Below, in pieces: positions 22,291 through 34,017 of a DNA stretch of 64,000 bases. The translations under genes were made by a program, and so were the position numbers. This DNA comes from Adiantum capillus-veneris (lineage: Eukaryota; Streptophyta; Polypodiopsida; Polypodiales; Pteridaceae): contig CM043962.1 of NCBI GenBank assembly GCA_014529385.2, positions 46,669,098-46,733,097 on the forward strand. Direction: 5' to 3'. How positions within the stretch are numbered: position 1 is the first letter of the stretch; each line of letters opens with the position of its first letter. The notes below the pieces were generated by a model. That model did no database searches. It was not told where the DNA came from and saw nothing but the letters and a program-made list of their open reading frames with translations.

Positions 22291-23704
22291 CTTCTCGCTG
22301 CATTAGCCCAACTCAATCCATCAACTAGACAACTTAGCCAAACTAAAGCCTCATTCACTAGAGATTTGATCCGAAGCGACTCTATAATCACATCTCGTTT
22401 TTACCTCAATCGATTCAATGCCATCAAAAAATTGCTCACAAAAGACACATTTAGAATTGGTGATATAAAAGATTTCTTTTTTGTCACCGAGTTCCAAAGC
22501 CATGGAAGCCAACATGAACATGGCTTGCTATGGGTAAAAAATGCCCCCACTTATGGAATAGACTCGGAAGAAAAAATCGTGTACTTTGTGGACAAGCACA
22601 TAAGCACAAACTCATCATTTCTTCCATTGGATTTGCAAGGAGTCCAAGTGCACACTCACCAAAAAGCATGCTTCAAAAAGCATAGAGACTGTCGCTTTGA
22701 CTTCCCTTGCTACCTAATGCCTTCCACTGTATTTTAGAGCCGACCCCAAGGAAAAAAGGCCTCGAGGGCGTAGCTCAAAAGCAATTGCTCAAGAAAATGT
22801 CGGAGAACCTCTTAGCAATAGATTGCAAAACAAATATCTTCTTTGACGACTGGTTGCATTTCTTCAAATATCTTCTTTACGACCTACGAACAATATGTCG
22901 AAGCTATTTCTTCAAAAATATCATGTCCAACTATTCTTTTAAAAAGAGAACTAAAAGACATTTGCACAAATACCTTCAACCCTCTCCTAACGACATTATG
23001 GAATGCAAATACTGGCATACAATTCATCCTTAATGCAGATGGTGCAACAACCTATTGTACCTCTTATATAGTTGACAATACACTCATTACTGTAATAAAA
23101 AGAGACATTCAATTTTCTATTGAAAACAACCTTGACACCTTGGAAAGACTACAAAAAATAGGAAACACCATCTTGAACACACAACAAATAAGCTCTCAAT
23201 AAGTAGTTTACCTAACTCTCTCCTTCCCACTTCATAGCACAACAAGGGATTTCACTTTCATCAACACAAACTCCCCTAACAATAGGACATTGTTGCTCAA
23301 ACGAAAGCAGGCGCTGCAAGCAATGTACCCAAACAGCTCAAACATCTTCTTTGATAACAACATTGACAAGTACCGAAACTGTCCCTCCCTACTAAAACCT
23401 TTATGTTTAGCTGAGTTGGTCGTCTCCTACTTGAAGAAAGCAAACACTTCTAAAAAACTAAGAAAATAAAAATCATACGCTATGTGCGATACAATGTTTT
23501 CAAATCCCTGGAAGATTATTACAAAGGACAATGCCTTCTATTCTTACCATGGATCCATGACAAACAAGAACATCCTAAACAAGGTTTCACGTAAACATGT
23601 TTACCAAGAGAATAAAACAACGATCATTGCTAACAAACTTAAGTACAACAAGGAAACCAGACTCCAAGATAACATTCAACATAACTACCATTTGTCATCT
23701 TCAT
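22282..23704 (+). pseudogene. Helitron Rep (HUH replication initiator) fragment
   Basis: The first frame (22282-22737) carries the Helitron N-terminal/Rep signature: TRDLIRSDSIITSRFYLNRF, then FFVTEFQSHGSQHEHGLLW. The two His of the HUH motif appear as H-E-H, where Helitrons usually have a hydrophobic residue between them. The next part (C..KHRDCRFDFPCYLMP) continues into other frames at 22735 and 22843, the latter with NPLLTTLWNANTGIQFILNADGA and YCTSYIVDN. Further on comes a FINT motif (about 23260), typical of the end of the Rep domain. At least three shifts or stops occur. The PIF1-like helicase is absent, the right side being cut by the Gypsy D-left LTR at 23705. Helitrons move by rolling circle; this copy cannot. 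Confidence 0.8.
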
Positions 23705-24503
23705 TGTCATAAAATCTAATATCTAACTAGCTCAAATGATTTTCTCATATTAAAATGATCATTTATTGTGGGAGAATAAACGAGAACAAGAGTTAGAATA
23801 TAGACATGTGCTTATGGATCTATCTCAGCATGGGACCAAAGTCAATGGGTCCAAATGAGAGATGGTATGCCAAAGAGCAATGCTAGCTAATGGAGCATTT
23901 TTATGAGAATACTTTGAGAACATAGAGGGAGAACTTGATTAGATGTAGCAACATAATCATTATACTTAATTAACTTGGCATGAACAATGCTTTGTAAGAG
24001 AGAGAATTGGAGAACTTGACAATAGTTGAGGACCGGATTTATGTTTAGTTGGTCCCCTCTCCAAAAGGCTTTTGTATTATAGCTTCTCCCATAAAGAGAG
24101 ACTTGGTACAATACAAGCTTTGTGTTCCTTGAGACCTTGATGGTTAGAGAGCTTCATGCACCACAATTATGCCCGTAACTTAATCTAATGAAAGCTTTAA
24201 CTTGTCCTTGGCCTCAATCCCAAGAACTTCGAAGGTGGAGGGAGCTAGCATGGAATGAGGGTAGGGAAGAGGAAGAAGAAGTATTCTTACGAGAAATAAG
24301 TAGTGTCCTCTCATACCATTACTCATATAGCTTAACATAGCATAGTAGCATAGTAATGGAGATGAATAAGATGGCTAGCATAGCATTGAAGCATGGCTCT
24401 TGGTTGGATTTGCATTCCATAGCCAAGAGTTGTTGGTGTAGGCTCTCAACTTCTCAAGCTTGGAGAAGGAGATGGTGTTCTTGCACAACACACTATGAGA
24501 ATG

Positions 24504-24539
<36 letters not shown>

Positions 24540-25295
24540 AGAGAGGTCATATGGTCAAGCACATCCCCTCCTTGCTTGGGTCGATCCCCTCTTCTAGGTC
24601 AAGCCTGAAAGTGATTGGACCTCTTGAAGCCTGGGCAATCACATGCTTTTTTTCATTTCAAGCAACAAGGGTAGCATTACGACAAGTGTCCTTCTTACCC
24701 CTTTGAGAGAGAGGCTTGAATAATGCTTAAACAATTAATTAAATAAACTAAATTCTCATTTGACCCCTTTAGAGGTCAACCAATAGCCTTTAGGCACTAG
24801 ATGAGGGCAGCATGTGTAGGTGCTTAACATGTGTCCTTGTTGCCTCCTAGGTCTTGGGCTTGCCTTGAGTGAGTGTGTGTATGTTCTCTCTCATGCCCCT
24901 AGCTTTAGGCTCACCCCCCTTCTTGTAGGGATCATGTTGACTTTGGAGGACCTTATCCCCTTGAGCATCTTAGTCATGAAGCCCCTCAAGCACCTTAGTC
25001 ATAAAACATGACAAGCACCTCAAGCACCTTATCCATCAAGCACGAAAAGCACCTCAAGTACCTTAGTCATCAAGCACAAGAAGTACCTCAAGTACCTTAG
25101 TCAGGAAGCACGACAAGAACCTCAAGCTTGGGCTAGGTTCCCACCTCAAGCTCAGCCCTAGCTTGCCTAAGGTCCTAGGTCTAAGGACTTTTAACACTAA
25201 CCTTTGAAGGTCTTTAATGAAGCTAACCCTAAGGTCTTTCAAGCTCACTACAATTTTCTTAATTCCATTATTCTCTTAAGTCCATTTCCGTTACA
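23705..25295 (+). repeat. Gypsy D-left 5' LTR with inverted interior
   Basis: The first 200 bp (from TGTCATAAAATC) and the last 55 bp (ending TTCCGTTACA) align in plus orientation with the solo LTR at 58050-59707. The interior from about 23905 to about 25241 aligns only as the reverse complement: GAGGACCGGATTTATG appears here on the plus strand, as it does in the minus-strand LTR at 34432-36133. The primer site follows at 25297 in plus orientation, so the ends define the element's direction. The interior includes a TG run (24507-24533) and a degenerate CACCTCAAG minisatellite (24970-25125). Confidence 0.8.
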
Positions 25296-25296
25296 T

Positions 25297-25308
25297 TGGT
25301 ATCAGAGC
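25297..25308 (+). other. Gypsy D-left primer-binding site
   Basis: TGGTATCAGAGC, initiator tRNA-Met type, one base after the LTR end. Confidence 0.85.
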
Positions 25309-25702
25309 TATTGGTTTCTCTTTTCTTGCTTAGGAAGAGAGGTCCTTAAGTTGTCCATGAAAGGTTCGACATGTTCATTGCAAGAGGGTAAGTGGGACAG
25401 GGATCCATTATCTTGGTTGAAAAGGGCTTGATTCAAGGTACACTGCTGGGAACTATAAACTTAATAATGGAGTCTCTCAGGGCTTGCCTTTGGCTTAACC
25501 ATTATTGAGCTACTAGCAAGCTCAGCAGGAATCATGATCAACCGAGCAATGTTAGACCCTCTCCACTATTCTTTGCAATCAACAGTCTCTAAACCACGGG
25601 TGTGGCTGCTTGAGAGCTGATTTTCAAAGGTAAAGAAGAGTAGCAATTAAAGTTTTTGAGGGTACCAAAGCACAAAGTAGCATATACATATGTTTAATTA
25701 GC

Positions 25703-25972
25703 ATGGCTTACAATAATCAAGAGAGTAGAATGAATATTGACAACTTTGTTTTTTCACATGAACGTGCTATTGATAATGCCCCAATGTTTGTGAACTATCT
25801 TGTTACTAGGTTGCAATAAGTTATAGGCAACCTTCACTTGCAAGCCGAAGTTACCCAAAAACTTTGTGGTTATAGGATTTCCCTACCTCTCTGTGACAAG
25901 AGAGAGATCTTAGGAAGCCTCTTGCTAAAACTTCCAAAAGAAGACTCTCTCCAATAAGAGAAGAGGAGGAAT
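25703..25972 (+). pseudogene. Gypsy D-left gag, N-terminal fragment
   Basis: Starts MAYNNQESRMNID and stays close to the gag start of Gypsy D-right (34017 on the minus strand). The shared APMFVNYLV and LQAEVTQ segments leave no doubt about homology. It carries an in-frame stop after about 40 codons (TAA, where D-right has CAA or CAG), and shifts later. It is cut at 25972, in the region matching the PKRRLSPIREE segment, where the Copia B LTR begins. Confidence 0.85.
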
Positions 25973-26546
25973 CTCGGGGGCGGAGGCCCCGAGACTTTTT
26001 TTTTCGCCGGAATATTATGGCCGGACGGCGGCCGGAAAGTGGTCGGAAAACAACCGGTCGGTTGGCCGGTGGCCGATGGCCGGTGGCCGGTGGCCGAATT
26101 CAAAAGCGGACTTGTCTTCTCAAGGGCGGCCACACATGGGCGGATTGGAGGGTCCGATTTGGACTTATTCGCACAAGGGCGGCTACACATGGCTGTCTCT
26201 CATAAGAGAGGGCAGCCCTTTTGGCCTATAAAAGGAGGCCATTTCTACACACATTATATAGTGTGTGAAGTTGATGCAACAAGGTGAGTGTGAGGTGGTG
26301 AGAGTGAAGCAAGGCGGGAGCTCCATTAAGGGTATAATCCCTTTGTAAACTACTTCTTATTTTGAAGTACTAAAGCCATTGAGTGGCTGCTTTCCCGTGG
26401 ACGTAGCCCACATTGGGTGAACCACGTATATCGTGTGTACTCTCTCTCTCTCTCTCTCTACTCTATAATCTCGTGTATATAAATCTGTCTCTCTCCATTA
26501 AGTAATCTACTCAATTATCTATTTAGCTACGTCTTATTTCCTAACA
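25973..26546 (+). repeat. Copia B 5' LTR (truncated)
   Basis: 574 bp, ends CCTAACA. Matches 30721-31349 apart from about 54 bp fewer in the GGCCGG minisatellite (about 26060-26098). Confidence 0.9.
26227..26234 (+). promoter_or_regulatory. Probable LTR TATA box (TATAAAAG)
   Basis: TATAAAAG in the middle of the LTR, repeated at 31032-31039 in the 3' LTR. Position and sequence fit an RNA polymerase II core promoter that defines the U3/R boundary. Confidence 0.6.
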
Positions 26547-26548
26547 AC

Positions 26549-26560
26549 TGGTATCAGAGC
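26549..26560 (+). other. Copia B primer-binding site
   Basis: TGGTATCAGAGC two bases after the 5' LTR; initiator tRNA-Met type. Confidence 0.9.
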
Positions 26561-26619
26561 AAGGTTTGCTCGTAGCTAAATTATCTCAAGGAAAGGATTC
26601 CTTGAATTGAGTGGGAGTT

Positions 26620-29600
26620 ATGGCGGAGGAAGGGAAGCTCAAGATTGAGAAGTTCAACGGCAAAAACTACCAACATTGGAAGATGCAGATTGAAGACTAT
26701 CTCTACCAGAAGGACCTCTATTTGCCACTAGGCGGTCTTGCGAAGAAGCCCGCAACAATGGCAGATGAAGCATGGATTGTCCTTGATCGAAAGGCACTGG
26801 GAACAATCTGGTTAAGCTTGGCGTCAACGGTGGCCTTCAATGTTTCGGAGATGAAGACCACAGAGGACTTGATGAAGTCACTTGACGACTTCTACGAGAA
26901 ACCATCGGCATCCAATAAGGTATTTCTTATGAAGCGCTTGTTCAATCTAAAGATGGCAGAGAATGGTTCAGTTGCAAAACACCTAAATGACTTTAACACA
27001 AACATAAGTCAACTTCGATCAGTGAAAATCAATTTCGATGACGAAGTGCGAGCTCTCCTTATACTATCATCTCTACCGGATAGCTGGGACAGCCTTGTGA
27101 TGGCTGTAAGTAATTCTATCTCTGGCACAAATACTCTTAAGTTTGATGATGTTGTGGGTGTTCTCCTAAGCGAGGAAATGCGAAGGAGAAGCACAGGATA
27201 ATCATCAAGTGCTGCACTATCAGTGGAAACAAGAGGAAGGCCTAAGGAGAGGTTCAAAAACCAAAAGGGTCGTGATTGCTCAAGACGGAGCAAATCACAA
27301 AAAAATTCAGTTCTTGAATGTTGGAACTGCGGCAAGAAGGGCCACGTCAAGAAGGATTGCTGGTCCAAGAAGAAGAAGGAGACAGAGTCTCAAGACAACA
27401 AGCCAACATCGGAGGCCAATGTGGCAGGTAAAGTAGAGCAAGATGCTCTAATTCTCTCATTAGACAATGTGTCTAATTCCTGGATAGTAGATTCCGGGGC
27501 TTCATTCCATGCGACACCACACAAGCAACATTTCCAAGACTACACCAAAGGTAATTTTGGGTATGTATACTTGGGAGATGATGAAGCTTGTGAGATTGTC
27601 GGCAAAGGTACAGTTTCTGTCAAAACTGCTAACGGAAATGAATGGAAGCTTAAAGATGTTAGGCATGTTCCTTCTCTTCGCAAAAATTTGATCTCTACAA
27701 GACAATTGGACGATGAAGGTCACAACATTGCATTCGGAAACAAACGGTGGAAGATCTCAAAGGGATCTTTGGTGGTTGCCAAGGGTGAAAAAGTCGGTAC
27801 ACTTTACTTGTGTACTGTTAGCACGCAACCTTCAGCTTGTGCAGCAACTACAGAAGTTGACAGTGCGGTGTGGCACTACCGACTTGGGCATATGAGTGCC
27901 AAAGGAATGCAAATCCTTCAAACAAAGAAGCTTCTACCAGGTTTGAAAGAAGTGGACTTAGAGTTCTGTGAAGATTGTGTTTATGGTAAACAAAAGAGGG
28001 TAAAATTTCAAAAATCAGGAAATGAAAGAAAAAATAAAAAACTTGAGTTGGTTCATTCTGATGTTTGGGGTCCTGCAAGTACACCATCACTTGGTGGCTC
28101 ATTGTACTATGTAACATTCATAGACGATGCGACTAGAAAAACATGGGTTTATGTCATGAAGAATAAATCCGATGTATTTTCCATATTTCAAAGGTGGAAA
28201 GCCTTTGAGGAGAATGAAACAGGTACCAAGGTTAAATGCCTCAGATCCGACAATGGAGGTGAATATTGCAGCCAAGCTTTTGAAAGCTTTTGTGCTAGCA
28301 ATGGAATTCGGAGGCAAAGGACAACCCCAAGGACACCTCAACAAAATGGGATTTCGGAAAGGATGAACAGGACAATCATGGAACGAGCATGAAGCATGCG
28401 GCTACATGCAGGCCTACCGCTTGAACTTTGGGCGGAAGCTGTAAGTACGTCTGTGTACTTAATCAATCGGTCACCCTCAACGGCATTGGATGCGGGAGTT
28501 CCAGAAGAGGCATGGATAGGTAAACCGGTGAATTATGCATTTCTCAAAGTGTTTGGGTGTGAGGCTTTCATGCACATAGATAGAAGCCTAAGATCAAAGC
28601 TAGATGCAAAGTCCAAAAAGTGTTTCTTCATTGGCTATGGAGAAGGAGACTTTGGGTATCGCCTATGGAATCCTGAAGATGGTAAAATCTTAAGGAGTAG
28701 GGATGTAATTTTTAACGAACAAAATATGTACAAAGATTACTTGGAAAGAAAACAAACAAAAGAAACAGGTGATGAGTACATGGAGCTTGAGGACGGTGAA
28801 GACTCAAGGACTGCAAACGGTGACAATGTGCAACAACGTCAACCAAATGAGGAGCCTCAATCTATTCCTCGAAGATATACAAGAGCAAGTAGACCTCCAG
28901 AAAGGTTTGTTCCTTCCTTCAACCATCTCTTGATCTCAGATTCTGGAGAGCCGGAATCATATGAAGAAGCTATGCAACATGAATCCAAAGAAGAATGGAC
29001 GAAGAGCATGCAAGTGGAGATGGACTCACTACATCGCAACCAAACATGGGAGTTGGTTGAGTTGCCTAAAGGTAAGCGGGCACTTCAAAACAAATGGGTG
29101 TACAAGCTAAAGGAAGAAGAAGGTGGGAAGAAAAGGTACAAGTCTAGGCTTGTGGTAAAAGGTTTTTCTCAAAAGAAAGGTATTGACTTCAATGAAATAT
29201 TTTCTCCTATTGTAAAAATGAACTCAATTAGGCTTGTCTTAAGCCGTGTGGCTGCTCATGATCTAAATCTCGAGCAAATGGATGTAAATACGGCATTCCC
29301 TCACGGTGACTTAGAGGAGGAAATCTACATGCTTCAACCAAAGGGGTATGAAGTAAAAGGTAAGGAGAAAATGGTTTGCAGATTAAAGAAGAGCTTGTAT
29401 GGTTTAAAGCAAGCATCAAGACAATGGTACTTGAAGTTTGATCGATGGATGTTGGATCATGGATTCACAAGATGCAACTCGGATCACTACGTCTACACGA
29501 AGAATTTGGGAGATGGGAAATTCATCATCCTAATGTTGTATGTTGATGACATGTTGATTGCAAGTGCTAACATGCAGGACATCAAAGACCTAAAAGAGGA

Positions 29601-30501
29601 GCTGTCCAAATCTTTTTCAATGAAAGATTTAGGTGCTGCAAAGAGGATACTTGGTATGAAAATATCAAGGGACAGGACGAAGAAGACAATAAAGCTATCT
29701 CAAGAAGATTACATCAAGAAGGTACTAGAAAGGTTTGCAATGCAAAATGCAAAACCAGTTTTTACACCTTTGGCTGGTCATTTTAAACTAACGAAGGATA
29801 TGTGTCCAAAGACACAAGAGGAGATAGCCTATATGTCTAAAGTTCCATATGCTGCAGCGGTAGGTTCTCTAATGTATGCTATGGTCTGGACAAGGCCAGA
29901 CATTGCACATGCAGTGGGAGTTGTGAGTAGGTTCATGGACAACCCAGGTAAAGAGCATTGGCAAGCTGTGAAGTGGATACTTAGGTATCTAAAAGGGACA
30001 ACAACAAATGCTTTGTATTTTGGAGGAACTGATATTTTTCTAGAAGGGTATGCTGATGCAGATATGGCAGGTGACAAAGATACTCGAAGGAGCACTACTG
30101 GCTATGTGTTCACGGTTGGAGGCACAGCAGTAAGCTGGGCTTCAAAGCTGCAGAAAGTGGTTTCACTTTCTACCACGGAAGCAGAGTATGTAGCAATGAC
30201 GGAGGCAAGCAAAGAAATTCTGTGGCTTCACAGATTCTTAGAAGAGCTTGGATTCAAACAAGACAATTGTGTCTTGTACAGTGATAGCCAAAGCGCTATC
30301 CATCTCGCAAAGAACTCAGCCTTTCATTCAAGGACAAAGCACATTGAGGTGAGATATCACTTCATACGCACTCTTTTGGAAGAGGGACAACTAAAGCTAG
30401 GAAAGGTGCATACAAGTGAAAATCCTGCAGACATGTTTACAAAGGTGGTCAACAAGGAGAAGTTGAGCTTTTGCTCATCTTCAATCGGCATTCAAGGATA
30501 A
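26620..30501 (+). pseudogene. Copia B gag-pol polyprotein, single frame with two stops
   Basis: One reading frame from ATG 26620 (MAEEGKLKIEKF) to TAA 30499-30501, with only two in-frame stops: TAA 27199-27201 after gag and TGA 28390-28392 at a position where Arg is expected (ERA.SMRLHAG). No frameshift was found. Domains: gag; zinc knuckle CWNCGKKGHVKKDC at about 27330; protease DSGASFHA at about 27493; integrase HHCC (HYRLGH to CEDCVYGKQ); core with IDDATR, SDNGGEYCS and PQQNGISERMN; RT with YVDDM at 29539-29550; RNase H with TTEAEYVA and DSQSAIHLA. Both stops are single C-to-T changes from CAA and CGA. The length, about 1290 codons, is normal for a Tnt1-like Copia element. Confidence 0.93.
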
Positions 30502-30550
30502 GAAGCCAGAATGGAAAGCAATCACAGGTTTGGTTTGGAGATCAGTCTCC

Positions 30551-30560
30551 AAGTGGGAGA
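30551..30560 (+). other. Copia B polypurine tract
   Basis: AAGTGGGAGA just before the 3' LTR at 30562. Confidence 0.8.
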
Positions 30561-30561
30561 T

Positions 30562-31349
30562 TGTTAAGTATGGAACCTGATTTATCCTTGTAATTTTCTG
30601 TGGTAAAAGCGCACATTTGTAAGGCCCCCATTATGAGGAGAAGCCATCGTGCGTGAAGGAAAATCACTCACCGGAAACCAAAAATTTTCACGAACAAGAA
30701 TCAGGGGCAGCTTTAAAGGCCTCGGGGGCGGAGGCCCCCGAGACTTTTTTTTTCGCCGGAATAGTATGGCCGGACGGCGGCCGGAAAGTGGTCGGAAAAC
30801 AACCGGTCGGTTGGCCGGTGGCCGGTAGTCAATGGCCGATGGCCGGTGGTCGGAAGTCAATGGCCGGTGGCCGGTGGTCGGAAGTCAATGGCCGGTGGCC
30901 GAATTCAAAAGCGGACTTGTCGTCTTAAGGGCGGCCACACATGGGCGGATTGGAGGGTCCGATTTGGACTTATTCGCACAAGGGCGGCTACACATGGCTG
31001 TCTCTCATAAGAGAGGGCAGCCCTTTTGGCCTATAAAAGGAGGCCATTTCTACACACATTATATAGTGTGTGAAGTTGATGCAACAAGGTGAGTGTGAGG
31101 TGGTGAGAGTGAAGCAAGGCGGGAGCTCCATTAAGGGTATAATCCCTTTGTAAACTACTTCTTATTTTGAAGTACTAAAGCCATTGAGTGGCTGCTTTCC
31201 CGTGGACGTAGCCCACATTGGGTTAACCACATATATCGTGTGTACTCTCTCTCTCTCTCTCTACTCTTTAATCTCGTGTATATAAATCTGTCTCTCTCCA
31301 TCAAGTAATCTACTCAATTATCTATTTAGCTACGTCTTATTTCCTAACA
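30562..31349 (+). repeat. Copia B 3' LTR
   Basis: Begins TGTTAAGTATGG and ends CCTAACA. Includes a hairpin with a T run (30721-30754), a GGCCGG minisatellite (30811-30902), TATAAAAG at 31032 and a CT repeat near 31245. Confidence 0.92.
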
Positions 31350-34017
31350 AATACCATCGTGAGAGATAATATGACCTAGATATTGAATCTCTTGAAGAAA
31401 GAATTCACTTTTCTTTTGGTTGAGAAAAAGTTTGTTTTCCCTCAAGGCTTGAAAAATCACTTGGAGATGTTGCTTATGTTCCTCCAAAGATTTGGAGTAG
31501 ATGATGATATCATCAAAGAACACTCTAGTGAATTTACGATATGTTTTAAAAATTTTCCTCATGAGACGATTGAAAGTAGCTGGTGCATTAGTCAAGCCAA
31601 AAGGCATGACTAGATATTCATAAAGACCAAATGTTGTGCGAAACGCGGTTTTTAGGATATCTTCATCCACTATCCTTATTTGATGATAGCCACTCTTAAG
31701 GTCAATCCTACTGAAGTAGGTAGAGCCTTGGAGCTTATCAAATAGATCTTCTACCCGAGGCACGGGAAATCTGTTTTTGATAGTGATATGGTTTAGTGCT
31801 CGATAGTCCACACACATACGATATGTACCATCTTTCTTTTGCACTAAAAGGACTGGAGAACAAAAGGGAGAGGAAGTAGGCCTCACCATCCCTTTGTCTA
31901 CCAATTCCTGTACTTACCTCATAATCTCCTCTTGTTGAGCTTGTGAGACTCGATAAGGAGGTTTGTTAGGCGGTGAGCTTCCTGGAAGGAGCTCAATACG
32001 ACGGTCATCATCCCCTCGTTTTGGAGGTAGGTCCATAGGGATATCATCGATGAACACATCTTGGAATCCTTTTAGAAAAGTAGACAAGTCTAACTCTTTT
32101 TGATTCCTATCATTTTCATTTGATGAAACATTATTAGGTTTTAGAGACTCTTTGACATAAATCATGTACGCAGAAACTGAGCTCTTCATTGGTTTATCAA
32201 AAGAAAGAGGATTTACAAGTGGAATAGTGTGACCACGCTCACTAGCATCTATATACATGTTCTTTCCCCTGTAGGTGAAGTAAATTCTCCTTTCAGGGAA
32301 CTTCATGTTGGCAGCCATGCGATCAAACCATGGTGCCCCTAGGATAACATCCTGATGTTGGAGAGGAGAGATGAAGAAGTCTTCTTTGTCGACATAGCTT
32401 TGGACATGAAGCCTCAACTTCCCAATCAAGGGAGTAACGGAGGCTTGTTGTCCCTTGAAAGCTGCATCAGCAGTTACTATATCTCCCATCTCAAAAGCTT
32501 GAATGCCCAACTTGGTGACCAACTCTATTGATATGAAGTTGAGAGTAGAGCCAGGGTCAAACAAGATGAAGGCATCATGCTCTCTTACCTTTCCCCAAGC
32601 ATAGGAGAGTGATGATCCTTTGCAATGAGCATCCTCTTTTGGAGCTTCGCTGGTGGAAGCCCTAGGAGTCTCATTGCGAGTATTCTTCTTGGGGCAAGAA
32701 CGATAGCCATGTCCTTGCTCCCCACACTTGAAACATTTATGGTCCTTGCGAAAAGCTTCAAGCTCTTCAGGAGAGAGTTTGTTTTTACCTTTGTAAACTC
32801 CCTTCTCCTTGGACCGATTGTTGTTGTTGGAAGTGCCTTGGGAATTATTTTGTGCATTGGATTTCCCCTTTGCATCATTTTTATCTTTGTTTTCCATGGG
32901 CTTGACATTACGTCTAGCCCCTTGATGGAAATTGATGCGTGAAGCAACCATGGTGTGATGGATTACTTCGGTAGTAGTACCAGGCCGTTGAGAGTTGATG
33001 TATTCGGCCATCTCTTCAGGTAATCCCGCACAGAATTGCTGTCTTTGCTCGGCAAAGTCTATCTTTTGAAAGACAGTAGCTTTGAGATGTAAATACCAAA
33101 ACTTGTCTACATACTTGTTGATAGACTCATGAGAGAGAAGCTTCAAGCCGCGCCATTCGGTAAGAACTTTATCTTTAGTATCGCTTGGAAGAAATTGCTT
33201 CATGATGGAAACTCGTAGAGTTTTCCATGTCTTTGGGGCTTCTCCATTGCCACGAAGGCTAGCCCACCATTGACGAGCTGATTTTTGGAAGTTGCATAGC
33301 TACATGGCGTAGCTTGGAGGACTCTGTGAAGCCCTCGTCCCCAAAGGCCGCATCAAATTGCTGGATGAAGGCCAACACTTTGTCGGTAGCACCAAAGGTG
33401 CCATCGTAGGTGAGAAAAGAGATACTCTTTCCTCCCTCCTTGAACTTCTTTAGCTTTTGTGACCTTCGCCATGCAGGAAATGATTTGCGATGTCCTCCCC
33501 TCTTGTATTCTCTAGGAGAATAGCCATAACTTTCATCGGAAGAGGAGGAAGGTGAAGAAGAAGGAGAAGAGGGTGACCTCTTCCTAGCCCTTTTCTTCCT
33601 TTGTTTCCTCTCTTGCCTTTCAGAGTGATGAGGAGAAGGACTATAGGTTGCTCTTTTCCTCTTGGGAGGAGTAGGCGATCGTCTAGACCGCCGTCTTCGT
33701 GGAGCCACCTCTTCAGAAGAACTTAGACTTTCATTGCTTTCTTTCTCTTTGGATTCCTCCTCTCGAATGGGAGAGAGTCTTCTTTTGGGGGTCTCTTCTA
33801 GAGGCCTCCTAAGCTCTCTCTCCTCTGGGAGAGGAAGGGAAATTCCATAAGCACGAAGTTGTTGAGTAACTTCGGCTTGCAAAGCAGGGTTGCCCATAGC
33901 TTGCTGCAACCTAGCGACGAGATAATTCACAAACATGGGAGCATCATCATTAGCACCTTCATGTGCAAAATCAAAGCTATCAATGTTCATTCTACTCTCT
34001 TGATTATTGTCAGCCAT
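31350..34017 (-). pseudogene. Gypsy D-right gag-protease-RT, truncated in RT
   Basis: Minus strand. Gag starts MADNNQESRMNID at 34017 and contains a strongly Arg/Ser-rich patch (RRSRRSPTPPKRKR, SPSSPSSSPSSSS) at about residues 105-160. A shift near 33230 leads into a second frame with a zinc knuckle CFKCGEQGHGYRSC and protease motif LFDPGSTLNF; DPGST is a known variant in plant Gypsy proteases. RT follows with YRVSQAQQEE, a TAA at 31914-31916 where Gln is plausible, then CVDYRALN, DLKSGYHQI, MPFGLTNAPATF and the catalytic FFDDI at about 31510. The frame ends where the Copia B LTR begins. RNase H and integrase are missing. The initiator-Met primer site and DPGST suggest a chromovirus relative, but with integrase lost this cannot be tested. 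Confidence 0.92.

Larger units (their letters stand above)
25973..31349 (+). mobile_element. Copia B: nearly complete LTR retrotransposon, 5' LTR truncated
   Basis: The right LTR is 788 bp (30562-31349). The left LTR lacks roughly its first 160 bp and begins at 25973 inside the hairpin sequence CTCGGGGGC. The LTRs share a GGCCGG-rich minisatellite, a TATA box and a CT microsatellite, and differ by roughly eight substitutions plus repeat length over about 570 bp (by eye). The 5' truncation is joined to a plus-strand Gypsy D gag, while the right flank is minus-strand Gypsy D RT. The left junction is therefore a later deletion or rearrangement rather than the original insertion site. Confidence 0.92.

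Noticed and set aside
26017-26287. Open frames rich in Gly/Arg/Trp in the GGCCGG region (also 30653-31092)
   Set aside because: Both are in LTR U3 minisatellite sequence and change length with the array.
30721-30754. Rho-independent terminator
   Set aside because: Hairpin and T run fit the bacterial pattern, but the context is a plant LTR upstream of a TATA box.
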